From Prevotella sp. UBA2711 (lineage in GTDB: Bacteria; Bacteroidota; Bacteroidia; Bacteroidales; Bacteroidaceae), in contig DEKX01000028.1 in the NCBI GenBank assembly GCA_002354095.1, positions 214,219 to 241,558 of the forward strand: 27,340 nucleotides of DNA. The letters run 5' to 3'. The notes under the pieces were generated by a model. It searched no databases. It was not told where the DNA came from and worked only from the letters and a program-made list of their open reading frames with translations. This document shows positions 16,743 through 25,068 of the stretch, piece after piece (within the stretch, counting starts at the first letter, position 1; every line of letters begins with the position of its first letter). Position numbers and translations under genes: made by a program.

Positions 16743-16762
16743 TTTTTTACCTTTTACTTTTT
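16743..16762 (-). repeat. A-rich GTAAAAGGTAAAA stretch before sufC
   Basis: Twenty bases identical to 2822-2841 (before korB), here 2 bases before the sufC ATG. On the minus strand it reads as AAAAAG, TAAAAGG, TAAAAAA. A likely role is an A-rich leader helping initiation in genomes with weak Shine-Dalgarno use; this is inference. Confidence 0.65.
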
Positions 16763-16765
16763 TCA

Positions 16766-18214
16766 TCATCCCACTGTTCCCTCCAACGAGACACTGAGCA
16801 ATTTCTGAGCCTCAACAGCAAACTCCATAGGCAGTTTCTGCAACACCTCCTTGGCATAGCCGTTGACGATGAGGCCGACAGCCTGTTCAGTGGGGATGCC
16901 GCGTTGGTTACAATAGAAGAGTTGATCTTCACTGATCTTCGAAGTTGTGGCCTCGTGCTCAAAGACAGCGGTATCGTTGTGAACATCCATGTAAGGGAAG
17001 GTGTGAGCGCCACACGCCGAGCCCATCAACAATGAGTCGCACGATGAGTAGTTGCGGGCATTGTCGGCTGTTGACGTAGCACGCACCAATCCACGATAAG
17101 AGTTCTGCGAATGACCTGCCGAGATTCCTTTCGAGATAATGGTCGATTTAGTGTTCTTGCCCATATGAATCATCTTGGTTCCCGTATCAGCCTCTTGGTA
17201 ATTGTTGGTGACGGCTACACTATAGAATTCAGCCTGAGAATTGTCACCACGCAAGATGCAAGAGGGATATTTCCAGGTGATGGCACTACCCGTCTCCACC
17301 TGTGTCCATGAGAGTTTGGAGTCAACACCACGCAAGTCACCACGCTTCGTTACCAAGTTCAATACGCCACCCTTACCATTCTCGTCACCAGGATACCAGT
17401 TCTGCACCGTCGAATATTTCACTTCGGCACGATTCATAACGATAATTTCCACAATGGCAGCATGCAACTGGTTTTCGTCGCGCATCGGAGCCGTACAACC
17501 TTCGAGATACGAGACATAGCTATCATCATCAGCCACAATGAGCGTACGCTCAAACTGGCCCGTATTTCTTGCATTGATGCGGAAGTAACTGCTCAGTTCC
17601 ATCGGGCAGCGCACTCCCTTGGGGATATAGACAAACGAACCATCAGAGAAGACGGCCGAGTTAAGTGCTGCAAAGAAATTGTCACGATAGGGAACGACGG
17701 TGCCCAGATACTGGCGCACTAAGTCGCCATGCTCTTTGATGGCCTCGCCAATGCTACAGAAAATGACACCTTTTTCGCGCAATTTCTCTTTGAAGGTGGT
17801 CTTCACACTGACAGAGTCCATAATGGCATCCACAGCGGTATTACCACTTAAAGCCAAACGTTCCTCAAGAGGTATGCCAAGTTTATCGAAGGTCTTTTCG
17901 AGTTCTGGATCAATCTTTCCGTCACCTGCCGGCTTTTTGGTCAAGGGGTCGGCATAGTAAGAAATAGCCTGGTAGTCAATAGGAGGCACATGCACATGTC
18001 CCCATTTGGGCTCCTTCTGCTCCTTCCAATAACGGAACGCTTTCAAGCGAAACTCAAGCATCCACTCAGGCTCACCCTTCTTAGCAGAGATGAGCCGAAC
18101 GATATCCTCGTTCAGCCCTTTCTCTATGATTTCAGTATGCACATCCGTAGTGAAGCCGAACTCGTATTTCTGCTCGGCTACCTGACGGACAAATTCATTA
18201 CTGTTTTCAGACAT
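16766..18214 (-). CDS. sufB: Fe-S cluster assembly protein SufB
   Basis: Scaffold subunit where nascent Fe-S clusters form. The 482-residue protein has the SufB-type N-terminus (EPEWMLEFRLKAFRYWKEQK), the conserved FVYIPKGVRCPMELSSYFRI and CTAPMRDENQLHAAIVEIIV blocks. The C-terminal signature is CGAHTFPYMDVHND and EHEATTSKISEDQLFYCNQR. These are characteristic of SufB rather than SufD. Two stop codons in tandem (TGATGA) end the gene. The ATG lies 2 bases after the infB stop, so it is probably translated from the same message as IF-2. It should act with SufC and SufD encoded just downstream. Confidence 0.97.
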   Translation of the reverse strand: MSENSNEFVRQVAEQKYEFGFTTDVHTEIIEKGLNEDIVRLISAKKGEPEWMLEFRLKAFRYWKEQKEPKWGHVHVPPIDYQAISYYADPLTKKPAGDGKIDPELEKTFDKLGIPLEERLALSGNTAVDAIMDSVSVKTTFKEKLREKGVIFCSIGEAIKEHGDLVRQYLGTVVPYRDNFFAALNSAVFSDGSFVYIPKGVRCPMELSSYFRINARNTGQFERTLIVADDDSYVSYLEGCTAPMRDENQLHAAIVEIIVMNRAEVKYSTVQNWYPGDENGKGGVLNLVTKRGDLRGVDSKLSWTQVETGSAITWKYPSCILRGDNSQAEFYSVAVTNNYQEADTGTKMIHMGKNTKSTIISKGISAGHSQNSYRGLVRATSTADNARNYSSCDSLLMGSACGAHTFPYMDVHNDTAVFEHEATTSKISEDQLFYCNQRGIPTEQAVGLIVNGYAKEVLQKLPMEFAVEAQKLLSVSLEGTVG

Positions 18215-18216
18215 TA

Positions 18217-20973
18217 TTATAATTTCTGTTCTACTTCGATTTCCATGAAGGTTTCAATGATGTCGCCCACTTGGATGTCATTGAAGTTTACTAATGAGAT
18301 ACCGCACTCCAGACCGGTTGCCACTTCCTTGGCATCGTCCTTATAACGTTTCAGGGCATCGATAGGAGCGGTATGAATCACGATACCATCGCGAACCACA
18401 CGGGCCTTGTCCTTCGAATGCACTTTACCCTCAGTAACCAGACCACCGGCAACAGTACCGACTTTCGATATTTTGAATACCTGTTTGACTTCAATCTCAC
18501 CAGTTACCACTTCCTTCTTCACCTTGTCGAGCATACCCTGCATTGTCTGCGTTACATCATTAATAGCATCGTAGATGATGGAGTAGGTATTAATCTCGAC
18601 ACCTTCGCGCTCAGCAGCCCTGCGGGCATCGGCAGAAGGTCGTACTTGGAAGCCGATGATAATAGCATCAGAAGCACTTGCCAACATGACATCGTTTTCT
18701 GAAACCTGGCCCACTGCCTTGGATATTACATTCACCTGAACTTTCTCTGTGGAGAGTTTGATGAATGAATCAGAGAGTGCCTCGATACTACCATCGGTAT
18801 CACCCTTCACAATGATATTCAACTCGTGGAACTCACCAAGGGCGAAGCGATGTGATAACTCATCAAGACCCAGTGTCTTTGTAGTACGTATGCTCTGTTC
18901 GCGCTGTAACTGCGTTCGCTTGTTAGCTATCTCACGGGCTTCCTGCTCGGTTTCCATTACGTGGAATGAATCACCGGCTGTCGGAGCACCATTCAGACCG
19001 AGTATAATAGCGGGCTCAGCAGGACCAGCTTTCTCAATGCGCTGATTACGCTCATTGAACATGGCCTTTACCTTACCCCATGCTGTTCCTGCTATCACTA
19101 CATCACCCACCTTCAGTGTTCCGTTGGATACCAACACCGTACTGACATAGCCACGTCCTTTATCAAGACTGGACTCGATGATGCTACCCGTAGCCTTTCG
19201 GTTAGGATTGGCCTTCAGGTCGAGCATCTCTGCTTCAAGCAATACTTTCTCCAGCAGTTCATCGACACCTATACCCTTCTTGGCTGAGATTTCCTGACAC
19301 TGGTACTTACCACCCCACTCTTCAACCAGCAAGTTCATATTTGCAAGGTCTTCACGTATTTTGTCAGGATTAGCCCCTGGTTTATCTATCTTGTTGATGG
19401 CAAAAACCATAGGTACATTGGCTGCCTGAGCATGGGCAATGGCCTCTTTGGTGGTAGGCATGACGGAGTCATCAGCTGCAACAATAATGATAGCAATATC
19501 AGTTACCTGAGCACCACGGGCACGCATAGCCGTAAAGGCTTCATGACCTGGAGTATCCAGGAAGGTGATACGACGCCCATCCTTCAGTTTCACATTATAG
19601 GCACCGATATGCTGTGTAATACCACCAGCTTCACCAGCAATCACATTGGTATTACGGATATGGTCGAGCAACGAGGTTTTACCATGGTCCACATGACCCA
19701 TCACCGTAACGATAGGTGCACGCGTTACCAGATCGTTCTCATCATCAGCCTCCTCGGTAATAGCATTCTGTACCTCAGCACTGACGTACTCCGTAGTGAA
19801 ACCGAATTCTTCTGCTACGATATTGATTGTTTCAGCATCCAGGCGCTGGTTAATACTTACCATGATACCAATCGACATACAGGTTCCGATAACCTGGTTG
19901 ACACCGACATTCATCATAGTTGCCAACTCGCTGACAGTCACGAATTCGGTCAGTTTCAGTACTTTGCTCTCTGCCTCTTCAGCTGCCAGTTCTTCACTCA
20001 ATCGCTCTTGTACGGCATCACGCTTTTCACGACGATACTTAGCACCTTTCTTATTCTGGTTCTTAGAAGTAAGTCGGGCAAGCGTTTCTTTCACCTGACG
20101 TGCTACAGCCTCTTCATCTACCTCCAGTGGTTTTACAGGGCGGTTCTTCTTATTCTTCTTACCGCCTTGTTGCTGGTTGTCATTGAAGTTCTGATTACCA
20201 CCCTTGTTCTTGTTTTTCTTGTTATTCTGCTGGTTGTTGGCCTGATTAGCAGCAGCTTCGATATCTACCTTACCACTGCGGATACGCTCACGCTTCTTGC
20301 GCTCGCCATTGGCTTGATGCTGGGCAGCAGCTTTCTCTTCACGTTCCTTACGGCGCTCCTCCTTTGATTTCTTCTTCGGACGAGTACTTTGATTGAGTGA
20401 TGAGAGATCAATCTTTCCTATCACTTTCACACCAGATGTGGCAGTCTCTGTGTCATTAGTTGTTTCAACGGTTTCCTGTTCTTTTTCAGGCTCCGGCTGG
20501 TCAACAACTGGTGTTTCCACAACAGGTGCTTCATGATCCAACTCATCCTTTTCCTCAACCTCAGGTTCAGCAACAGGACTTTCGGCAGTAGTCTCTGGTG
20601 CAACTTCAGGTTCGTTTTTAACTGGTGACTTTTTGCCGATATTGTCAAGGTCTATCTTACCAAGTGGCTTGAACTGTGAACGCTGTTCCAGCAGTTCTTC
20701 AGTCTGGGTGATTTTCTTCTCCACCACCTTTACCGGTTTTTCCACCTTCTTTTCTTTGACTTTCTTGGTAAATATCTTATCGGCCTGAGTCTTTACGGCC
20801 TTGTCGCCGCTAAACTCGTCAACCAGGGCTTGATACTGCTCGTCCGAGATTTTCGTGTTAGGTGTCATCTCGTCTTTCAGCTCACCAAGCGCTTTATTAT
20901 TCTTTAGGAAATCAACTGCCGTTTGAAGTCCTATATTCAATTCTGATAATACTTTATTAAGTCTTACTCCCAT
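18217..20973 (-). CDS. infB: Translation initiation factor IF-2
   Basis: A GTPase that places fMet-tRNA on the 30S subunit and joins subunits. The 918-residue protein begins with the IF-2 N-terminal helical domain (MGVRLNKVLSELNIGLQTAV). A long charged, low-complexity region covers about 70-335, with two GKIDL motifs at 106-110 and 186-190. The GTPase domain has G1 GHVDHGKTS at 426-434, DTPGHEAFT and NKIDKP. Domains II-IV follow to the C-terminus MEIEVEQKL. It is near the usual length for Bacteroidales. It starts 19 bases after nusA and is followed 2 bases later by sufB. No internal start producing a short isoform was assessed. Confidence 0.97.
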   Translation of the reverse strand: MGVRLNKVLSELNIGLQTAVDFLKNNKALGELKDEMTPNTKISDEQYQALVDEFSGDKAVKTQADKIFTKKVKEKKVEKPVKVVEKKITQTEELLEQRSQFKPLGKIDLDNIGKKSPVKNEPEVAPETTAESPVAEPEVEEKDELDHEAPVVETPVVDQPEPEKEQETVETTNDTETATSGVKVIGKIDLSSLNQSTRPKKKSKEERRKEREEKAAAQHQANGERKKRERIRSGKVDIEAAANQANNQQNNKKNKNKGGNQNFNDNQQQGGKKNKKNRPVKPLEVDEEAVARQVKETLARLTSKNQNKKGAKYRREKRDAVQERLSEELAAEEAESKVLKLTEFVTVSELATMMNVGVNQVIGTCMSIGIMVSINQRLDAETINIVAEEFGFTTEYVSAEVQNAITEEADDENDLVTRAPIVTVMGHVDHGKTSLLDHIRNTNVIAGEAGGITQHIGAYNVKLKDGRRITFLDTPGHEAFTAMRARGAQVTDIAIIIVAADDSVMPTTKEAIAHAQAANVPMVFAINKIDKPGANPDKIREDLANMNLLVEEWGGKYQCQEISAKKGIGVDELLEKVLLEAEMLDLKANPNRKATGSIIESSLDKGRGYVSTVLVSNGTLKVGDVVIAGTAWGKVKAMFNERNQRIEKAGPAEPAIILGLNGAPTAGDSFHVMETEQEAREIANKRTQLQREQSIRTTKTLGLDELSHRFALGEFHELNIIVKGDTDGSIEALSDSFIKLSTEKVQVNVISKAVGQVSENDVMLASASDAIIIGFQVRPSADARRAAEREGVEINTYSIIYDAINDVTQTMQGMLDKVKKEVVTGEIEVKQVFKISKVGTVAGGLVTEGKVHSKDKARVVRDGIVIHTAPIDALKRYKDDAKEVATGLECGISLVNFNDIQVGDIIETFMEIEVEQKL

Positions 20974-20992
20974 TAACTCTAAACTTTAAACA

Positions 20993-22252
20993 TTACTCAA
21001 ATTCTGCACGCAATACTTCCAGCAGATGATCAACGGTCTCTTCCTCCAAGTCAGCTTTCTCAATCAGCATCTCACGTGGAGCATTCAGAACAGCCTTCGC
21101 TGTGTCAAGACCGATAGCCTTGATAGAATCGATAATCCACTGATCAATCTCGTCAGAGAACTCGTCGAGGTAGATATCCTCATCCTCCTCTGCTTCAGAA
21201 ATATCGCGGAATACGTCAATTGTAAATTCTGTCAACATAGAAGCCAACTTGATGTTCAAGCCGCCCTTACCAATAGCCAGACTTACTTCCTCAGGGTTGA
21301 GGTAAACTTCTGCTTTATGTTCTTCAGGATTCAAAATGATTCTATTGACCTTAGCTGGACTCAGAGCACGCTGAATAAAGAGTTGAGTGTTACTTGAGAA
21401 GTTGATGACATCAATATTCTCATTGCCCAGTTCACGTACAATACCATGCACGCGGCTACCCTTCACACCAACGCAAGCGCCTACCGGATCAATGCGGTCG
21501 TCATAACTCTCGACAGCAACCTTAGCACGCTCACCTGGCATACGAGCCACTCGGCGAATGGTAATCAATCCATCGTTGATTTCTGGAACCTCAGCCTCCA
21601 GCAGTCGCTCCAGGAACAGAGGACTTGTACGCGACAGGATAATGCGAGGATTGTTATTCTCGTTCTGTACTTCCTTTACAATAGCGCGAACGGTCTCACC
21701 TTTGTGATAATTGTCACTGGGAATCTGCTCTGGTTTAGGCAAGTGCAATTCATTGCCCTCATCATCTATCAGCAGTACCTCGCGTTTCCACATCTGGTAA
21801 ACCTCGCCACTGACAACCTGTCCGACGCGATCCTTATACTTATTATAGAGAGAGTCGTGCTCCAATTCCAATATCTTTGATGCCAATGTCTGACGCAGAT
21901 TCAGAATGGCACGACGACCGAATTTCTGGAAGTTCACTTCCTCACTCACCTCTTCACCTACCTCGTAGTCTGGTTCAATTTTCTGCGCCTCACTGAGCGA
22001 AATTTCCTTGTTCTCATCCTGCACATCACCATCAGCTACCACTATTCGGTTGCGATGAATCTCAAAGTCACCCTTGTCGGGGTTTACAATCACGTCAAAG
22101 TTTTCGTCTGAGCCATAAATCTTGGCAATCACATTACGGAAACTCTCCTCAAGAACGCTCACGAGTGTGGTACGATCGATGTTCTTGGTCTCCTTAAACT
22201 CTTGAAAGGTCTCAATCATAGAGGGGCCTTTCGCTTCTTTCTTTGTAGCCAT
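20993..22252 (-). CDS. nusA: Transcription termination/antitermination factor NusA
   Basis: Binds RNA polymerase and nascent RNA, affecting pausing, termination and antitermination. The 419-residue protein has the NusA N-terminal domain (LVSVLEESFRNVIAKIYGSD). The S1 part is near 145-205 (VGQVVSGEVYQMWKREVLLI). The KH domains include IDPVGACVGVKGSRVHGIVR, then AIGKGGLNIKLASMLTEF. The C-terminal acidic tail is short, without the E. coli AR repeats, as in other Bacteroidetes. It lies 27 bases after rimP and 19 before infB. Confidence 0.96.
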   Translation of the reverse strand: MATKKEAKGPSMIETFQEFKETKNIDRTTLVSVLEESFRNVIAKIYGSDENFDVIVNPDKGDFEIHRNRIVVADGDVQDENKEISLSEAQKIEPDYEVGEEVSEEVNFQKFGRRAILNLRQTLASKILELEHDSLYNKYKDRVGQVVSGEVYQMWKREVLLIDDEGNELHLPKPEQIPSDNYHKGETVRAIVKEVQNENNNPRIILSRTSPLFLERLLEAEVPEINDGLITIRRVARMPGERAKVAVESYDDRIDPVGACVGVKGSRVHGIVRELGNENIDVINFSSNTQLFIQRALSPAKVNRIILNPEEHKAEVYLNPEEVSLAIGKGGLNIKLASMLTEFTIDVFRDISEAEEDEDIYLDEFSDEIDQWIIDSIKAIGLDTAKAVLNAPREMLIEKADLEEETVDHLLEVLRAEFE

Positions 22253-22279
22253 TTATTTTATTTTTTAATTTTTTCAATT

Positions 22280-22753
22280 CTACTTAAAGGTCAGCAAGTA
22301 CTTGGTATATTTGACACTATCCATCGTAAATGTCTTGTCAACTTCCACCATAACAGGGCGTTTCTTGCCTTCTTGCTTCTGCTTTTCCTTGACAGTCACT
22401 TCAAACGACAATCCGTCATCGCTGACTGCCTTCAGCACACCCTGTAATTTCTTGCCGTCGAGGGTCTGCACTTCCACTTCCTTGCCTACATGGTTGCGAT
22501 ACTGCTGTACCACTTTGAAAGGCTGACCGATACCGGCTGAACCGACTTCAAGTTCATAATCGCCCAGTTCCTCACCGAGTTTTTCCTGCAGGAAACGGCT
22601 CAGTTCTGCACAATCTTCAATCCATACACCATCTGCATGGTCAATTTCAATCACAATGCGGCCTTCGGGCATCATCTCTACATCTACCAGGAAATACTCA
22701 TTCTGAGAGAGCCATTCCTCTACCGCTGTTTTTACTACATCTTTATTAATCAT
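22280..22753 (-). CDS. rimP: Ribosome maturation factor RimP
   Basis: Needed for 30S subunit maturation. The 157-residue protein has the RimP pattern: an acidic N-terminal alpha-beta domain (VIEIDHADGVWIEDCAELSR), then YELEVGSAGIGQPFKVVQQY, the GxxxPL-like segment, and a C-terminal SH3-like part (GKKLQGVLKAV). It is first gene of the rimP-nusA-infB-suf array. The ATG at 22753 lies about 60 bases after the presumed transcription start, with a hairpin in between. Confidence 0.92.
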   Translation of the reverse strand: MINKDVVKTAVEEWLSQNEYFLVDVEMMPEGRIVIEIDHADGVWIEDCAELSRFLQEKLGEELGDYELEVGSAGIGQPFKVVQQYRNHVGKEVEVQTLDGKKLQGVLKAVSDDGLSFEVTVKEKQKQEGKKRPVMVEVDKTFTMDSVKYTKYLLTFK

Positions 22754-22778
22754 ACACCTTATTTGGTATTAAAAATAA

Positions 22779-22808
22779 GAATGAGAGGCTTGCTCAAGCC
22801 CCTCATTC
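22779..22808 (-). terminator. Terminator-like hairpin in the rimP leader
   Basis: GAATGAG and GGCTT (22779-22791) pair with AAGCC and CTCATTC (22796-22808). On the minus-strand RNA the middle position is a G-U pair, giving a 13-bp stem with a 4-base loop, followed by TTATTTTTAA. It could end readthrough from the peptidase gene. It sits between the rimP -7 box and the rimP ATG, so it is also inside the rimP transcript leader and may attenuate it. Confidence 0.75.
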
Positions 22809-22821
22809 CTCTGAACGCCTG

Positions 22822-22853
22822 CAAAGTTACGCTTTTTTTCGCAATCCTGCAAA
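22822..22853 (-). promoter_or_regulatory. Promoter of the rimP-nusA-infB-suf array
   Basis: The minus strand carries TTTG (22850-22853), 20 bases, then TAACTTTG (22822-22829). This is a full consensus match. It is the only clear promoter found for the ten-gene array down to 9078; internal promoters cannot be excluded. Confidence 0.85.
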
Positions 22854-22869
22854 TATTTCGTCAAAAAAA

Positions 22870-24534
22870 TCACTTTCCACCCTTCAGCAGCTTCTCGTAT
22901 TCACCTGGAGTGTTCAGTATTCGTTCGGCTTCTTTCATCGTTTTGTCATATTCCAAAGCCGCTTCTACCTGACCTGCTTGGAAATAGTAGGCCGATATGA
23001 TGTCTTGCTCCAACATGTGCTGAATCTCCTCTCTGTGCAGGTCTAAATCGCGCGAGATATCGTGATGGTCGAGTTTTGCTTTCAAGGCTTCAAACTCAGC
23101 ACGGGCTTCATCATAATAACCTTCAAACTTAGCTACTTTCACCAAGTCTTGAAATTGCTTCTTGCTCACTTGGTCGTAGGTAAAGCCTGCTTTCACCACA
23201 CGTTGTTTAAAGTCGGCATAGTCGGCATCCGTCAAATGGAAGTCTTTGGGGGCAGCAATCGTGGGGTGCTTGGATATGTAATCCACCACATAGTCGAGCA
23301 TCACTTCCGTAGAATCCAATCGGTCCAGATAGAGTGTGATATTGGCCAGTGTATCGGGCTTTACTTCGATATCCGGTTTGATACCACCGCCATCGCGCAC
23401 CTCACGGCCATTTTTTGTATAGAACACATGAGTCAGCGAATCGGGCACGCGCTCCTTATAGCCTCCGCCTGTATGTTTGTAGTTGATGGCTTGGATGCAG
23501 CGTCCACTGGGAATATAGTATTTCGAGGTGGTCAGTTTCAGATTACCATTATAGGGCACTTCTATATTCGGCACCTGCACCAGTCCTTTTCCGTAAGTGC
23601 GCGTACCGATAATGACACCTCTGTCCAAATCCTGCACAGACCCACTGACAATTTCGCTGGCTGAAGCCGTTTCGTCATTGACCAGAATAACCAGCGGCAT
23701 CACCGTATCTATCGGTTCAAGCCGTGTCTTGTATTCAGAATTGACCCGACGGATTTTACCCTTTGTCTCTACCAGCGTCAGTCCTTTCGGTATCCACATA
23801 TTGGCAATATCCACACACTCTGACAACACGCCACCTCCATTACCACGCAGGTCGAGCACCAGTTTAGTTGCACCTTGCTTCTTCAAATCCAGGAAGGCAC
23901 GACGCATGGGCTTCGAGGGTTCACCGGTAAACGTATTCAAGATGATATAACCCACACCATTAGGCCGCATACCATAATAGGTAATCTCTGGCATTTTGAT
24001 ACTTTGGCGCGTTATCTTGAACTTCATGGTCTTACCAGTTGATGGGCGCTGTATCTTCAACATGAAGGTCGTTCCGGCTTCACCACGCAGATGTTCTGAC
24101 ACATAAGACACGGTCTTGTCTGTCATCAGCGTATCGTCTATCTGCAGGATGATATCACCCTTCTTCAGCCCCACTTCCGCAGCAGGCATACCAGCGTATG
24201 GCTCTTCTATCACCACGCGCTTCAAACGCTGATGATAACGAACCAAGGCACCGATGCCGGCATACTTTCCCGTCATCAGCAACTTCAAGTCCTTCTGGTT
24301 CTCTTGTGGATAATACTCCGTATAGGGATCGAGCGAACGCAACATCGCATTGATGCCCGTACCTATCACGGTCGAAGCATCCAGTGTATCCACATACATT
24401 AAATCGAGATTTTTGTAGATGGCATTGAATATTTCCAGATTCTTAGCCACCTCCAGATTATGGTTCTTCACTTCCTGGGCCTTACAGCCCATAGTTGCCA
24501 ACACAGCTATAATTGCGAGAAAAATACGTCTCAT
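22870..24534 (-). CDS. S41-family C-terminal-processing peptidase (lipoprotein)
   Basis: A periplasmic serine protease of the Ctp/Prc type. The N-terminus MRRIFLAIIAVLATMGCKAQ is a lipoprotein signal with lipidation at Cys17. Residues 80-160 hold a PDZ domain (YAGIGALVRY, then MPAAEVGLKKGDIILQIDD). The S41 core has LVLDLRGNGGGVLSE (226-239), the serine-bearing NDETASASE (286-294) and the catalytic lysine K316 in YGKGLVQ. Residues 420-554 are a helical extension ending in a Lys-rich tail. Its 554-residue length fits Bacteroidetes Ctp proteins. It is monocistronic; a -7 box (TAACTTTG, 24563-24570 on the minus strand) lies 28 bases before the start. The substrates are unknown. Confidence 0.93.
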   Translation of the reverse strand: MRRIFLAIIAVLATMGCKAQEVKNHNLEVAKNLEIFNAIYKNLDLMYVDTLDASTVIGTGINAMLRSLDPYTEYYPQENQKDLKLLMTGKYAGIGALVRYHQRLKRVVIEEPYAGMPAAEVGLKKGDIILQIDDTLMTDKTVSYVSEHLRGEAGTTFMLKIQRPSTGKTMKFKITRQSIKMPEITYYGMRPNGVGYIILNTFTGEPSKPMRRAFLDLKKQGATKLVLDLRGNGGGVLSECVDIANMWIPKGLTLVETKGKIRRVNSEYKTRLEPIDTVMPLVILVNDETASASEIVSGSVQDLDRGVIIGTRTYGKGLVQVPNIEVPYNGNLKLTTSKYYIPSGRCIQAINYKHTGGGYKERVPDSLTHVFYTKNGREVRDGGGIKPDIEVKPDTLANITLYLDRLDSTEVMLDYVVDYISKHPTIAAPKDFHLTDADYADFKQRVVKAGFTYDQVSKKQFQDLVKVAKFEGYYDEARAEFEALKAKLDHHDISRDLDLHREEIQHMLEQDIISAYYFQAGQVEAALEYDKTMKEAERILNTPGEYEKLLKGGK

Positions 24535-24562
24535 TCTACATTATTTCATTAATAAAACGCTG

Positions 24563-24570
24563 CAAAGTTA
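24563..24570 (-). promoter_or_regulatory. -7 box of the S41 peptidase promoter
   Basis: The minus strand reads TAACTTTG, 28 bases before the ATG at 24534. No clear TTTG is seen at the 20-base distance. It is divergent from the tRNA promoter at 24610-24641. Confidence 0.6.
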
Positions 24571-24609
24571 CAAAAAAATACCTTTCCCATGAATTTTTTT
24601 CCAAAAAAG

Positions 24610-24641
24610 TTTGCAAGATTCAGAAATTTGCCTTACCTTTG
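24610..24641 (+). promoter_or_regulatory. Promoter of tRNA-Asn
   Basis: TTTG (24610-24613), 20 bases, then TACCTTTG (24634-24641). A full Bacteroidetes consensus match, 30 bases before the tRNA 5' end. Confidence 0.85.
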
Positions 24642-24671
24642 CACCCGCAATCGAGAAAACGATGCAAACCT

Positions 24672-24745
24672 GCTTCAGTAGCTCAGTTGGTTAGAGCACC
24701 TGACTGTTAATCAGGGGGTCGTTGGTTCAAGCCCATCCTGAAGCG
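24672..24745 (+). tRNA. tRNA-Asn (anticodon GTT)
   Basis: A cloverleaf can be drawn: acceptor GCTTCAG with CTGAAGC (7 bp), D arm GCTC/GAGC, anticodon arm CCTGA-CTGTTAA-TCAGG with GTT in the loop, a 5-base variable region, T loop TTCAAGC and discriminator G. No CCA is encoded. The T stem GTTGG/CCATC has a T-T mismatch at its second pair. It has its own promoter and a terminator. Confidence 0.93.
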
Positions 24746-24767
24746 CAAAGGTTAAGCACTGAAAATG

Positions 24768-24807
24768 AGAGAGTTAGACGAAAGTTTAACTCTCTTTTTC
24801 TTTTTAA
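24768..24807 (+). terminator. Terminator after tRNA-Asn
   Basis: AGAGAGTTA (24768-24776) pairs perfectly with TAACTCTCT (24787-24795), then TTTTTCTTTTTAATTTTT. It lies 22 bases after the tRNA. Confidence 0.88.
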
Positions 24808-25068
24808 TTTTTGCTCGTCTGAACAAATTTTGGTTATCTATTTACGTTTTTTTAAGTGTCATCTCATATAATATCTTGACATTTAGAGATACTTTGGTAA
24901 GCCTTTTATGGGGTATCATAGCACGTTTTAAACAAAAATTCGTACCTTTGCATCAAAATTGCGAAAAATAATAATGTCTTTCTGCAAAAAAGATCCAGAA
25001 TCCTGTAGTTTTTTGCCTCCATCGTGCGACTTATTGTCAAACAAGACATTTTACTGAACAAGAAAAAG
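24808..25068. other. AT-rich intergenic region with a -7 box
   Basis: No gene seen. The AT-rich stretch holds one strong -7 match, TACCTTTG at 24943-24950 on the plus strand, which could begin the sigma-factor transcript with a leader of roughly 110 bases. No TTTG lies at the 20-base distance. A TAnnTTTG-like TACTTTGG at 24892-24899 is off register. A hydrophobic 68-codon frame starting at 24765 was rejected. Confidence 0.5.

Noticed and set aside
19432..20367. 311-codon plus-strand frame opposite infB
   Set aside because: Antisense to the IF-2 charged low-complexity region; the hydrophobic repeats mirror Lys/Glu codons on the real strand.
24765..24971. 68-codon hydrophobic frame after tRNA-Asn on the plus strand
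   Set aside because: It starts inside the tRNA terminator hairpin, is very AT-rich and ends in the sigma promoter area; the hydrophobicity is what T-rich DNA gives by chance.
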